Source: Bacillus pseudomycoides DSM 12442 (GTDB lineage: Bacteria; Bacillota; Bacilli; Bacillales; Bacillaceae_G). Taken from it: a stretch of DNA of 48,674 bases. The position numbers and the translations under genes are program-made. The stretch covers positions 14,975 to 63,648 of the forward strand of contig NZ_CM000745.1 in assembly GCF_000161455.1 (NCBI RefSeq). The letters are read 5' to 3'. Below, in pieces: positions 24,531-31,157 of the stretch. The notes beneath the pieces were generated by a model. That model searched no databases, was not told the DNA's origin, and saw only the letters and a program-made list of their open reading frames with translations. Positions within the stretch are counted from its first letter, which is position 1, and each line of letters begins with the position of its first letter.

Positions 24531-25067
24531 ATGAAAGCAACTGGAATTGTACGTCGAATTGATGATTTAGGTAGGGTAGTAATTCCGAAAGAAATTCGTA
24601 GAACCCTTCGTATCCGAGAAGGAGATCCGCTAGAAATTTTTGTGGATCGCGATGGAGAAGTGATTTTGAAAAAATATTCTCCAATTAGTGAATTAGGTGA
24701 TTTTGCAAAAGAATATGCAGAAGCTTTATACGATAGTTTAGGACATAACGTACTCGTATGTGATCGCGATTCCATTATCGCCGTAGCGGGGGTATCTAAA
24801 AAAGAATACTTAAATAAAAGTGTTGGCGATTTAATCGAAAAAACGATGGAAGATCGAAAATCTGTTGTTATGACAGATGAAAGTGAAATTTCGATTATCG
24901 ATGGTGTAACTGAAAAGGTTAGCTCTTATACAGTTGGCCCAATCGTTGCAAATGGAGATCCGATTGGAGCTGTTATCATCTTTTCAAAAGAAGCAATTAT
25001 AAGTGAGGTAGAGCATAAGGCAGTAAATACTGCTGCAAGTTTTTTAGCAAAACAAATGGAACAGTAA
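24531..25067 (+). CDS. spoVT: Stage V sporulation regulator SpoVT
   Basis: An AbrB-family transcription factor that adjusts the sigma-G regulon in the forespore. Residues 1-50 are the swapped-hairpin DNA-binding domain (MKATGIVRRIDDLGRVVIPK), a close paralogue of AbrB encoded 17 kb upstream. Residues 55-178 form a GAF-like ligand domain absent from AbrB. The 178-residue length is exact. Own promoter and terminator; the leader holds two hairpins. Confidence 0.97.
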   Translation: MKATGIVRRIDDLGRVVIPKEIRRTLRIREGDPLEIFVDRDGEVILKKYSPISELGDFAKEYAEALYDSLGHNVLVCDRDSIIAVAGVSKKEYLNKSVGDLIEKTMEDRKSVVMTDESEISIIDGVTEKVSSYTVGPIVANGDPIGAVIIFSKEAIISEVEHKAVNTAASFLAKQMEQ

Positions 25068-25132
25068 TTCTTCTTAATCATAATATTTCTTTATAAAAGG
25101 TTTTTTTCGGAAAGTAGGATTGTATTTCATTT

Positions 25133-25158
25133 AAAGGTAGCGTCTTGCTACCTTTTTT
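25133..25158 (+). terminator. Intrinsic terminator of spoVT
   Basis: AAAGGTAGC (25133-25141) and GCTACCTTT (25147-25155) around GTCTT, then T-rich tail. Confidence 0.88.
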
Positions 25159-25239
25159 ATTGTATAAATCTAAAAGGAATCCTGTTTTTTCTTTGTGATA
25201 TAATACGAGGGATGAGAATAGGAAAAGGAGTTTTCTCGT

Positions 25240-26841
25240 ATGGAAGCGAAGAAGTATCAAGCTTTTTGGCGCGGGGCTATTATATTAACGATTGCAAGTT
25301 TTGTTACGAAAGTATTAAGCGCTTTTTACCGTATTCCATATCAAAATATAGCGGGTGATGTTGGTTTTTATATTTATCAACAAATTTATCCGTTTTATGG
25401 ATTTTGTTTAATTTTAGCTACTTATGGTTTTCCTATCATTATTTCTAAGATGGTAGCAGAGCGTTTAGAACAAGGAAAACAGGAAGAGGCAGAGGGAATT
25501 ATTTGTGTTTCTTTTTGGTTTTTATTAGGAATCGGTTGTATAGGTTTCTTTACGTTGTTTTTAGGAGCTCACACGATTGCATCAGTCATGGGCGATGCAA
25601 ATTTAGATAAACTGCTAAGAGTTATTTCATTTTCATTCTTGTTAATGCCCTTTTTATCTGTCGCACGAGGGCACTTTCAAGGGTTTAACAATATGATACC
25701 GACAGCTATATCACAAGTGATTGAACAAACGGTTCGTGTGTCAATTATTGTGTTCTTATCGTTGTTCCTCATCGCACATGAATTTGATTTATATACAGTT
25801 GGAGCAGGAGCGATGTTGGGGTCGATTGCAGGCGGGTTTATTGGTATACTCGTACTTTTATTTTATATGCGGCATAACTTTCGCTCTATTTTCTTACAAG
25901 GATGGAAGAGGATACACAATAAAAAGAAAATCATTCGAATCCTTTTTTGGCAAGGAATGGCTATTTGTGTTAGTAATTTAGTGTTAATTTTTATACAAAT
26001 GGCAGATTCAGTTTCGTTTTACACATTGCTTATTCAGGCAGGAGAACCGGCGGAAATTGCAAAAGTATTAAAGGGTGTTTATGACAGAAGTATCCCGCTT
26101 ATGCAGCTTGGTACAGTTGTGACGACTTCATTTTCACTTTCGCTTATTCCAATTATTACTTCAGCAAAAGAACGAGGAGATCGTCTGTTTATTCAACAAA
26201 AGGTGCAGTTAGCGATGAAGATAACTTTTGTGATTGGAGTTGCGGCAGCATTAGGATTAGCGTGTATTATTAAGCCGACAAATATTATGTTGTTTGAAAA
26301 TAGTGAGGGCTCAGGTGTATTAGCTATTTTAGCTGTTTCTATTTTATTTAGTTCCTTATCCATTACAACGGCTTCTATTCTGCAAGGGCTTGGTCAAACT
26401 GTAAAGCCGGCATTGTTTGTTATATTTGGAGGGTGTCTAAAATTATTGCTCAATTATATGTTAATGCCGCAATTTGGTGTAACTGGGGCGGCAGTCGCAA
26501 CGTTAATTTCGCTCATGGTTATCGCTTTGTTAAATAGTGCTTTCCTTATTCGAATTGTAGAAGAACCACTCATTCATAAACAAGGCATATTTGGAGTAAC
26601 GATCAGCGGATTAGGAATGGTCGTTATATTAATGTTATTTATGCGTATTTATGAAGGGTTGGGACTAGCAAGTGATGAAGGGTATAGAGGGTTAGCTGTA
26701 ATTGAAGCGTTGCTAGGCGTAGCGATTGGCGGATTGGTATATCTGTTTTTAATTACGAAGTTAAGTGTTTTTACAAAAAAAGAATTAGGGACTGTTATGA
26801 AGCAAGAGAAGGTACAAGCTTCATTGAAGAAGAGTGGATAG
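25240..26841 (+). CDS. yabM: Putative polysaccharide/lipid flippase YabM (SpoVB/MurJ superfamily)
   Basis: A 533-residue polytopic membrane protein of the MOP exporter superfamily, with about 14 hydrophobic segments spread over its length. It is related to SpoVB and to lipid II flippases. The N-terminal FVTKVLSAFYRIPYQNIAGD segment is typical of this branch. The cargo is unknown. AAAGGAG precedes the ATG. It opens a cluster running yabM-yabN-rqcP, with yabN only 12 bases downstream. Confidence 0.9.
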   Translation: MEAKKYQAFWRGAIILTIASFVTKVLSAFYRIPYQNIAGDVGFYIYQQIYPFYGFCLILATYGFPIIISKMVAERLEQGKQEEAEGIICVSFWFLLGIGCIGFFTLFLGAHTIASVMGDANLDKLLRVISFSFLLMPFLSVARGHFQGFNNMIPTAISQVIEQTVRVSIIVFLSLFLIAHEFDLYTVGAGAMLGSIAGGFIGILVLLFYMRHNFRSIFLQGWKRIHNKKKIIRILFWQGMAICVSNLVLIFIQMADSVSFYTLLIQAGEPAEIAKVLKGVYDRSIPLMQLGTVVTTSFSLSLIPIITSAKERGDRLFIQQKVQLAMKITFVIGVAAALGLACIIKPTNIMLFENSEGSGVLAILAVSILFSSLSITTASILQGLGQTVKPALFVIFGGCLKLLLNYMLMPQFGVTGAAVATLISLMVIALLNSAFLIRIVEEPLIHKQGIFGVTISGLGMVVILMLFMRIYEGLGLASDEGYRGLAVIEALLGVAIGGLVYLFLITKLSVFTKKELGTVMKQEKVQASLKKSG

Positions 26842-26853
26842 AGGTGAATGGTT

Positions 26854-28317
26854 GTGAGTAGAGTAATCACGATTTTAGGATTAGGTGCTGGTGAATTAGA
26901 TCAGCTGACAATGGGTGTATACCGAAAAATAAAAGAAGCAGATCATATGTATGTGCGTACGAAAGAGCATCCTGTTATTGAAGAGTTAGAAAAGGAAGGT
27001 GTAAAGTACACGGCTTTTGATGATGTATATGAGTCGCACGATACATTTGAAATCGTGTATGAAACAATTGCGAATACGTTAATAGAACAAGCGCAAGGTG
27101 CGGATATTATATATGCTGTACCAGGTCATCCGCTTGTTGCAGAACGAACTGTTCAATTACTCTTGCAAAAAGGGGAAACGAAGCAGATTGAGGTGCGAAT
27201 TGAAGGTGGACAAAGCTTTTTGGATCCGATGTTTGCTAGTTTAAAAATAGATCCAATTGAAGGATTCCAACTTATTGATGCAACTTCATTTGAAAGAGGT
27301 CAATTAGAATTGCGTCAACACTTAATTTTTTGCCAAGTATATGATGCGTTTGTTGCATCTGAGGTTAAGTTGACATTAATGGAAATGTTGCCTGATGAGT
27401 ATGAAGTATATATTGTAACAGCCGCAGGAACATCTTTTGAGCAAGTGAAAAAAGTGCCGCTCTATATGTTGGATCATGAAACAGAGTTGAACAATTTAAC
27501 AAGCGTATATGTACCGCCTGTTACTGAGCGAGCTTCTTTATATCAACAATTTGATGTGCTCCGAGAAATTATTGCTGAGCTTCGTGGACCAAATGGCTGT
27601 CCATGGGATAAAAAGCAAACACATCAGTCTTTAAAGAAATATTTAATTGAAGAGGCATATGAAGTGTTAGAGGCAATTGATGAAGAAGATGATGACCACT
27701 TGATTGAAGAACTTGGTGATGTGTTGTTACAAGTTATGCTTCATGCTCAAATTGGAGAAGATGAGGGCTGGTTCTCAGTTGATGATATCATCCGAACGCT
27801 ATCTGAAAAAATGGTACGTCGTCATCCACATGTGTTCGGAGATATAGATGTAGAGAGCGCGGAAGAAGTTGTTTTAAACTGGGAAGAAATTAAAAAACAA
27901 GAAAAAGGGCATGTAAGGGAGTCTGCTTTAACGGGAATTCCAAAAAGTTTACCACAATTAATGCGTGCGTATGAAATTCAGAAAAAAGCAGGAAAAGTTG
28001 GTTTTGATTGGGATGATGTACAGCCAATGATGGATAAAGCTTTTGAAGAATTGAAGGAGTTTGAGCAGGAAGTTGCAAAGATGGATAAAGAAAAAATGTT
28101 AGGTGAATTTGGGGATTTACTATTCGCCTTTGTTAATATTGCTCGCTACTATAAATTGGATCCAGAAGAGGCACTTCGTACCACAAATGAGAAATTCATG
28201 CGCCGATTTATATACATGGAAGCCAAAGTAGCTGAAATGAATAAGGAAATGCAGGAGTTAACGTTAGAGCAAATGGATGCTTTATGGGAAGAAGCGAAGC
28301 AGATAGAGAATCAATAG
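26854..28317 (+). CDS. yabN: YabN: tetrapyrrole-methylase-like domain fused to MazG NTP pyrophosphohydrolase
   Basis: A 487-residue two-part protein. Residues 1 to about 220 resemble SAM-dependent tetrapyrrole methylases (ILGLGAGELDQLTMG, VPGHPLVAERT). The C-terminal half is MazG: GPNGCPWDKKQTHQSL, EEAYEVLEAI and ELGDVLLQVMLHAQI, with a second MazG copy near GEFGDLLFAFVNIAR. The MazG part probably hydrolyses aberrant or stress NTPs; the substrate of the fused domain is unknown. GAGGTGA (26841-26847) touches the ATG at 26848 but is six bases from the GTG at 26854, so GTG is preferred; the difference is two residues. Confidence 0.92.
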   Translation: MSRVITILGLGAGELDQLTMGVYRKIKEADHMYVRTKEHPVIEELEKEGVKYTAFDDVYESHDTFEIVYETIANTLIEQAQGADIIYAVPGHPLVAERTVQLLLQKGETKQIEVRIEGGQSFLDPMFASLKIDPIEGFQLIDATSFERGQLELRQHLIFCQVYDAFVASEVKLTLMEMLPDEYEVYIVTAAGTSFEQVKKVPLYMLDHETELNNLTSVYVPPVTERASLYQQFDVLREIIAELRGPNGCPWDKKQTHQSLKKYLIEEAYEVLEAIDEEDDDHLIEELGDVLLQVMLHAQIGEDEGWFSVDDIIRTLSEKMVRRHPHVFGDIDVESAEEVVLNWEEIKKQEKGHVRESALTGIPKSLPQLMRAYEIQKKAGKVGFDWDDVQPMMDKAFEELKEFEQEVAKMDKEKMLGEFGDLLFAFVNIARYYKLDPEEALRTTNEKFMRRFIYMEAKVAEMNKEMQELTLEQMDALWEEAKQIENQ

Positions 28318-28329
28318 GGGGGAAATGAG

Positions 28330-28605
28330 ATGCGCTTAGATAAATTTTTGAAAGTATCGCGTCTAATTAAAAGGAGAACATTAGCAAAGGAAGTAGCTGA
28401 TCAAGGAAGAATTGCGATTAATGGGCAAGCTGCAAAGGCGAGCTCTGTTGTGAAAGTAGAAGATGAGCTAACAATTCGTTTTGGACAAAAGGTAGTAACT
28501 GTAAAAGTAAATGAATTAAAAGAAACAACGAAAAAAGAAGATGCAGCTAACATGTATACGGTAGTTCGTGAAGAGAAAGTGAAAGCAGAAGAAGGCTTGT
28601 TCTAA
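28330..28605 (+). CDS. rqcP: RqcP (YabO), S4-domain ribosome quality-control factor
   Basis: With RqcH, RqcP drives C-terminal alanine tailing of nascent chains stuck on 50S subunits so they can be degraded; it binds 23S rRNA and tRNA on the obstructed subunit. The 91 residues are essentially one S4 RNA-binding domain, MRLDKFLKVSRLIKRR onward, with VADQGRIAINGQAAK. GGGGGGAAATGAG precedes the ATG, 12 bases after yabN. The yabP sigma-E promoter overlaps its stop codon. Confidence 0.94.
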   Translation: MRLDKFLKVSRLIKRRTLAKEVADQGRIAINGQAAKASSVVKVEDELTIRFGQKVVTVKVNELKETTKKEDAANMYTVVREEKVKAEEGLF

Positions 28606-28628
28606 ATTATTTTCTCTCCTCATACATT
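28602..28628 (+). promoter_or_regulatory. Sigma-E promoter of yabP-yabQ
   Basis: CTAAATT (28602-28608), a 12-base spacer and CATACATT (28621-28628), which matches the sigma-E -10 consensus CATACANT exactly. It begins inside the last codon of rqcP. Confidence 0.62.
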
Positions 28629-28664
28629 ATTTACTAGATAGTATAAAGCTATGGGGGGATTGAC

Positions 28665-28973
28665 GTGAATAAGGGCTACTCAGTTGCGTCTTCTAATCAA
28701 CAGAATGTTTCTGTAGAGCATGATATTATTATGCGTGGTAGACGTGTAATAGATATTACTGGCGTAAAGCAAGTAGAGAGTTTTGATAGTGAAGAGTTTT
28801 TATTAGAAACTGTAATGGGTTTTTTAACAATTCGCGGTCAAAACTTACAGATGAAAAATTTAGATGTAGAAAAAGGTATTGTATCCATTAAAGGGAAAAT
28901 TCATGAGATGTTGTACATTGATGAAAATCAAGGGGAGAAAGCTAAAGGATTCTTTAGTAAGTTGTTTAAATGA
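28665..28973 (+). CDS. yabP: Spore cortex protein YabP
   Basis: A 102-residue sporulation protein needed for cortex formation in B. subtilis; it resembles the spore protein YqfC and has no known enzymatic motif. MRGRRVIDITGVKQVESFD and the FLTIRG segment are the conserved part. The start is GTG at 28665 with GGGGGGATT upstream. The stop overlaps the yabQ ATG (ATGA), and a sigma-E promoter lies upstream, consistent with mother-cell expression. Confidence 0.92.
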   Translation: MNKGYSVASSNQQNVSVEHDIIMRGRRVIDITGVKQVESFDSEEFLLETVMGFLTIRGQNLQMKNLDVEKGIVSIKGKIHEMLYIDENQGEKAKGFFSKLFK

Positions 28974-29623
28974 GTTTAACGATTCAACTGTATACAATGC
29001 TTTCTATGATTGGAATGGGTGCTTGGATTGGAGCGGCGTTAGATACATACCAACGCTTTTTACAGCGACCGCGGCGTAAGCGTTGGATTGTATTTATATA
29101 TGATATACTGTTTTGGATTGTCCAAGCACTGTTTGTCTTTTACGTATTGCTGCTTGTAAATGAAGCTGAATTACGTATATATGTTTTTGTAGCTTTGTTT
29201 TGTGGTTTTGCTGCATATCAAAGCTTATTGAAAGCAGTGTATATGCGAGTATTGAATTTTCTCATTTATATTTTTGTACAAACGATACAATTTTTTATCC
29301 AAATTGTACAGCTACTTATGATAAAACCTGTTATTATTATAGCGCAGCTTATTATTGCTTTTATTTTATTTTTATTTCGTATACTATTTTCAATTGGGCA
29401 TGTGTTGTGGAAGTGTACCGTATGGATATTACTTTTTGTATGGAAAGTTTTTTTCTGGCCTGTTCGATTTCTTACTTTGCTCATATGGAAACTTCTCCCT
29501 AACCGTGTTAAACTTTTTATAAAGAGATATGTGGGATTACTGCAACATACAAGGAAATTGAAGAAATATATCTTTCAAATTTGGGAGCGTATAAAAAAGA
29601 AGTTAGGGGGACCTCGGAAATGA
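28970..29623 (+). CDS. yabQ: Spore cortex membrane protein YabQ
   Basis: A 217-residue integral membrane protein with about five hydrophobic segments (roughly 1-25, 40-65, 70-90, 100-125, 130-175) and a basic C-terminal tail. In B. subtilis YabQ sits in the forespore outer membrane and is required for cortex synthesis. It is coupled at both ends: ATGA overlap with yabP and ATGA overlap with divIC. Confidence 0.92.
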   Translation: MSLTIQLYTMLSMIGMGAWIGAALDTYQRFLQRPRRKRWIVFIYDILFWIVQALFVFYVLLLVNEAELRIYVFVALFCGFAAYQSLLKAVYMRVLNFLIYIFVQTIQFFIQIVQLLMIKPVIIIAQLIIAFILFLFRILFSIGHVLWKCTVWILLFVWKVFFWPVRFLTLLIWKLLPNRVKLFIKRYVGLLQHTRKLKKYIFQIWERIKKKLGGPRK

Positions 29624-29979
29624 GGGAACTGAGGCAAAGATTGATTGAAGAGCAGAATCCAAATTCTGTAAGAGAACATATAATACAAACAAATGAAAAC
29701 AGGAGGCGATTATATCGCCGTTTAGCAGTTTTTCTTGTCTTTGCTTTTACAATTATTGCGAGCATTAGTGTAACGTTTTATCAACAAAATAGTTCCATTA
29801 AAGCAAAAGAAGTAAAGGTTGAAGAGATGAAAAAAGAATTGGGTTCATTAACAAAGAAAGAAAAAAAATTACAAGATGATGTTCAAAAGTTGAATGATGA
29901 AGAGTATGTTTTAAAGATTGCTAGGAGGGATTATTTCTTCTCTGGAAAAGGGGAGATAATTTTTCCTGTTTCTAAGTAG
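29620..29979 (+). CDS. divIC: Cell division protein DivIC (FtsB-like)
   Basis: A bitopic septal protein acting with DivIB and FtsL to activate septal wall synthesis. The 119 residues comprise a short cytoplasmic arm, one membrane segment (about 35-53), a coiled coil (about 60-95) and the conserved ARRDYFF region. AGGGGG (29605-29610) and the ATGA overlap with yabQ fix the ATG at 29620; the longer open frame from 29581 has no binding site. An essential division gene behind sporulation genes probably also receives read-through from further upstream. Confidence 0.94.
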   Translation: MRELRQRLIEEQNPNSVREHIIQTNENRRRLYRRLAVFLVFAFTIIASISVTFYQQNSSIKAKEVKVEEMKKELGSLTKKEKKLQDDVQKLNDEEYVLKIARRDYFFSGKGEIIFPVSK

Positions 29980-29990
29980 GTCGTGTCTTA

Positions 29991-30020
29991 TTGACACTAT
30001 ATTTTAGGATTATATATAAT
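29991..30020 (+). promoter_or_regulatory. Sigma-A promoter of yabR
   Basis: TTGACA (29991-29996), an 18-base spacer and TATAAT (30015-30020). Both hexamers are consensus, so this should be a strong vegetative promoter. Confidence 0.85.
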
Positions 30021-30066
30021 AAAGTAAAATTTGACTTTTTAACCACTAAGGAGGAGCATTTTTTTT

Positions 30067-30567
30067 ATGTCAATCGAGGTAGGCAGCAAGTTACAAGGTA
30101 AAGTAACAGGTATTACAAATTTTGGGGCTTTTGTGGAGCTGCCAGAAGGCTTAACGGGTCTTGTTCATATTAGTGAAGTTGCTGATAATTATGTGAAGGA
30201 TATTAATGATCACTTAAAAGTAGGCGACCAAGTAGAAGTAAAAGTTATTAATGTTGAAAAAGATGGAAAAATCGGTCTATCTATTAAAAAAGCGAAAGAA
30301 CGTGTAAAACCAGAAGGAGATCGTCCACGCAGTGAATATCAACGTGGTGGTGATCAACGTGGTGGTGATCAACAACGTTCTGGGCGTCCACAACGCAATC
30401 GTTCTTTTAACAGAGATAACCGTGGTGGCCGTGATAATGGTGGCAATCAAAAGGAAACGTTTGAGCAAAAGATGGCACGCTTTTTAAAAGACAGTGAAGA
30501 TCGTCTAACTTCTTTAAAGCGTAATACAGAATCTAAACGTGGTGGCCGTGGCGCTCGTCGCGGATAA
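30067..30567 (+). CDS. yabR: S1-domain RNA-binding protein YabR
   Basis: A 166-residue protein. Residues 3-75 form one S1 OB-fold: VGSKLQGKVTGITNFGAFVE, LVHISEVADNYV, KVGDQVEVKV. Residues about 80-166 are low-complexity, rich in Arg, Gly, Gln and Asn with repeated RGG/RGGDQ units, and likely disordered. General stress and polynucleotide-phosphorylase-related S1 proteins are relatives; a specific role is unknown. AAGGAGG lies about 12 bases before the ATG, separated by T8. A consensus promoter and a terminator make it monocistronic and probably abundant. Confidence 0.9.
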   Translation: MSIEVGSKLQGKVTGITNFGAFVELPEGLTGLVHISEVADNYVKDINDHLKVGDQVEVKVINVEKDGKIGLSIKKAKERVKPEGDRPRSEYQRGGDQRGGDQQRSGRPQRNRSFNRDNRGGRDNGGNQKETFEQKMARFLKDSEDRLTSLKRNTESKRGGRGARRG

Positions 30568-30598
30568 AACGAACGTTTTATTCTTAACATATAGAGAG

Positions 30599-30626
30599 GT
30601 GCCCGGAGTAAGTCACTCGGGGTGCT
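30599..30626 (+). terminator. Intrinsic terminator of yabR
   Basis: GTGCCCGGAGT and ACTCGGGGTGC pair with one mismatch and G-U pairs, then T6. Confidence 0.82.
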
Positions 30627-30679
30627 TTTTTATGTAAATGAGTATATTAAAAAAAGAATAAAAAACTTTTTGAAACATG

Positions 30680-30708
30680 TTGACTTTAAAGTGAATTTGA
30701 TATAAGAT
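30680..30708 (+). promoter_or_regulatory. Sigma-A promoter of the tRNA-Met/tRNA-Glu operon
   Basis: TTGACT (30680-30685), a 17-base spacer and TAAGAT (30703-30708), 28 bases before the first tRNA. Confidence 0.78.
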
Positions 30709-30736
30709 ACTAATTGTCCGTTAAATAAGACGACAT

Positions 30737-30810
30737 GGCGGTGTAGCTCAGCTGGCTAGAGCGTACGGTTCATACCCGTGAGGTCGGGGGTTCGATCCCC
30801 TCCGCCGCTA
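30737..30810 (+). tRNA. tRNA-Met (CAT), elongator
   Basis: A 74-base cloverleaf: acceptor GGCGGTG with CGCCGCT (G1-U72 wobble), D arm AGCTCAGCTGGCTAGAGC, anticodon stem TACGG/CCGTG with CAT at the anticodon, T arm GGGGG-TTCGATC-CCCTC. No CCA is encoded. The anticodon stem lacks the G-C triplet of initiator tRNA. Confidence 0.95.
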
Positions 30811-30823
30811 TATTTATTTTAAC

Positions 30824-30895
30824 GGCCCGTTGGTCAAGTGGTTAAGACACCGCCCTTTCACGGCGGTAACACGGGTTCGAATCCCGTACGGGTCA
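30824..30895 (+). tRNA. tRNA-Glu (TTC)
   Basis: A 72-base cloverleaf: acceptor GGCCCGT with ACGGGTC, anticodon arm CCGCC-CTTTCAC-GGCGG with TTC, T arm ending in the acceptor. No CCA is encoded. It lies 13 bases after tRNA-Met; in B. subtilis the same pair lies between yabR and spoIIE. Confidence 0.95.
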
Positions 30896-30900
30896 TCTAG

Positions 30901-30933
30901 AAAAGATCATGCAGATAGCATGATCTTTTTTTT
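30901..30933 (+). terminator. Intrinsic terminator of the tRNA operon
   Basis: AAAAGATCATGC and GCATGATCTTTT pair perfectly around AGATA, then further T. Confidence 0.93.
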
Positions 30934-31056
30934 GTTAAGAAATTATAAATAAGTGCAAAGCTTCTACAAAAACACCCTATATTTTTTGAATTTTCTGTTC
31001 TTTTAAGGTGCTTATTTTTAACAACTTGTATATATATAGGTTTATTTCGAATAAAA

Positions 31057-31122
31057 AGTCGAACGATTATGTAAGTGTGAACTGTTGTTTTGACAAAAAT
31101 CCCAATAATCATCTTTTATAAT
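31057..31122 (+). promoter_or_regulatory. Spo0A-activated sigma-A promoter of spoIIE
   Basis: TTGACA (31090-31095) and TATAAT (31117-31122) are both consensus but 21 bases apart, too far for unaided sigma-A. This is the spoIIE/spoIIG-type layout that needs Spo0A~P. Spo0A-like sites are AGTCGAA (31057-31063) and, on the other strand overlapping the -35, TTTGTCAAAA (31088-31097). Confidence 0.85.
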
Positions 31123-31157
31123 GACAGTAATTAAACTATGCAGGTGGTGTTAAAAAT

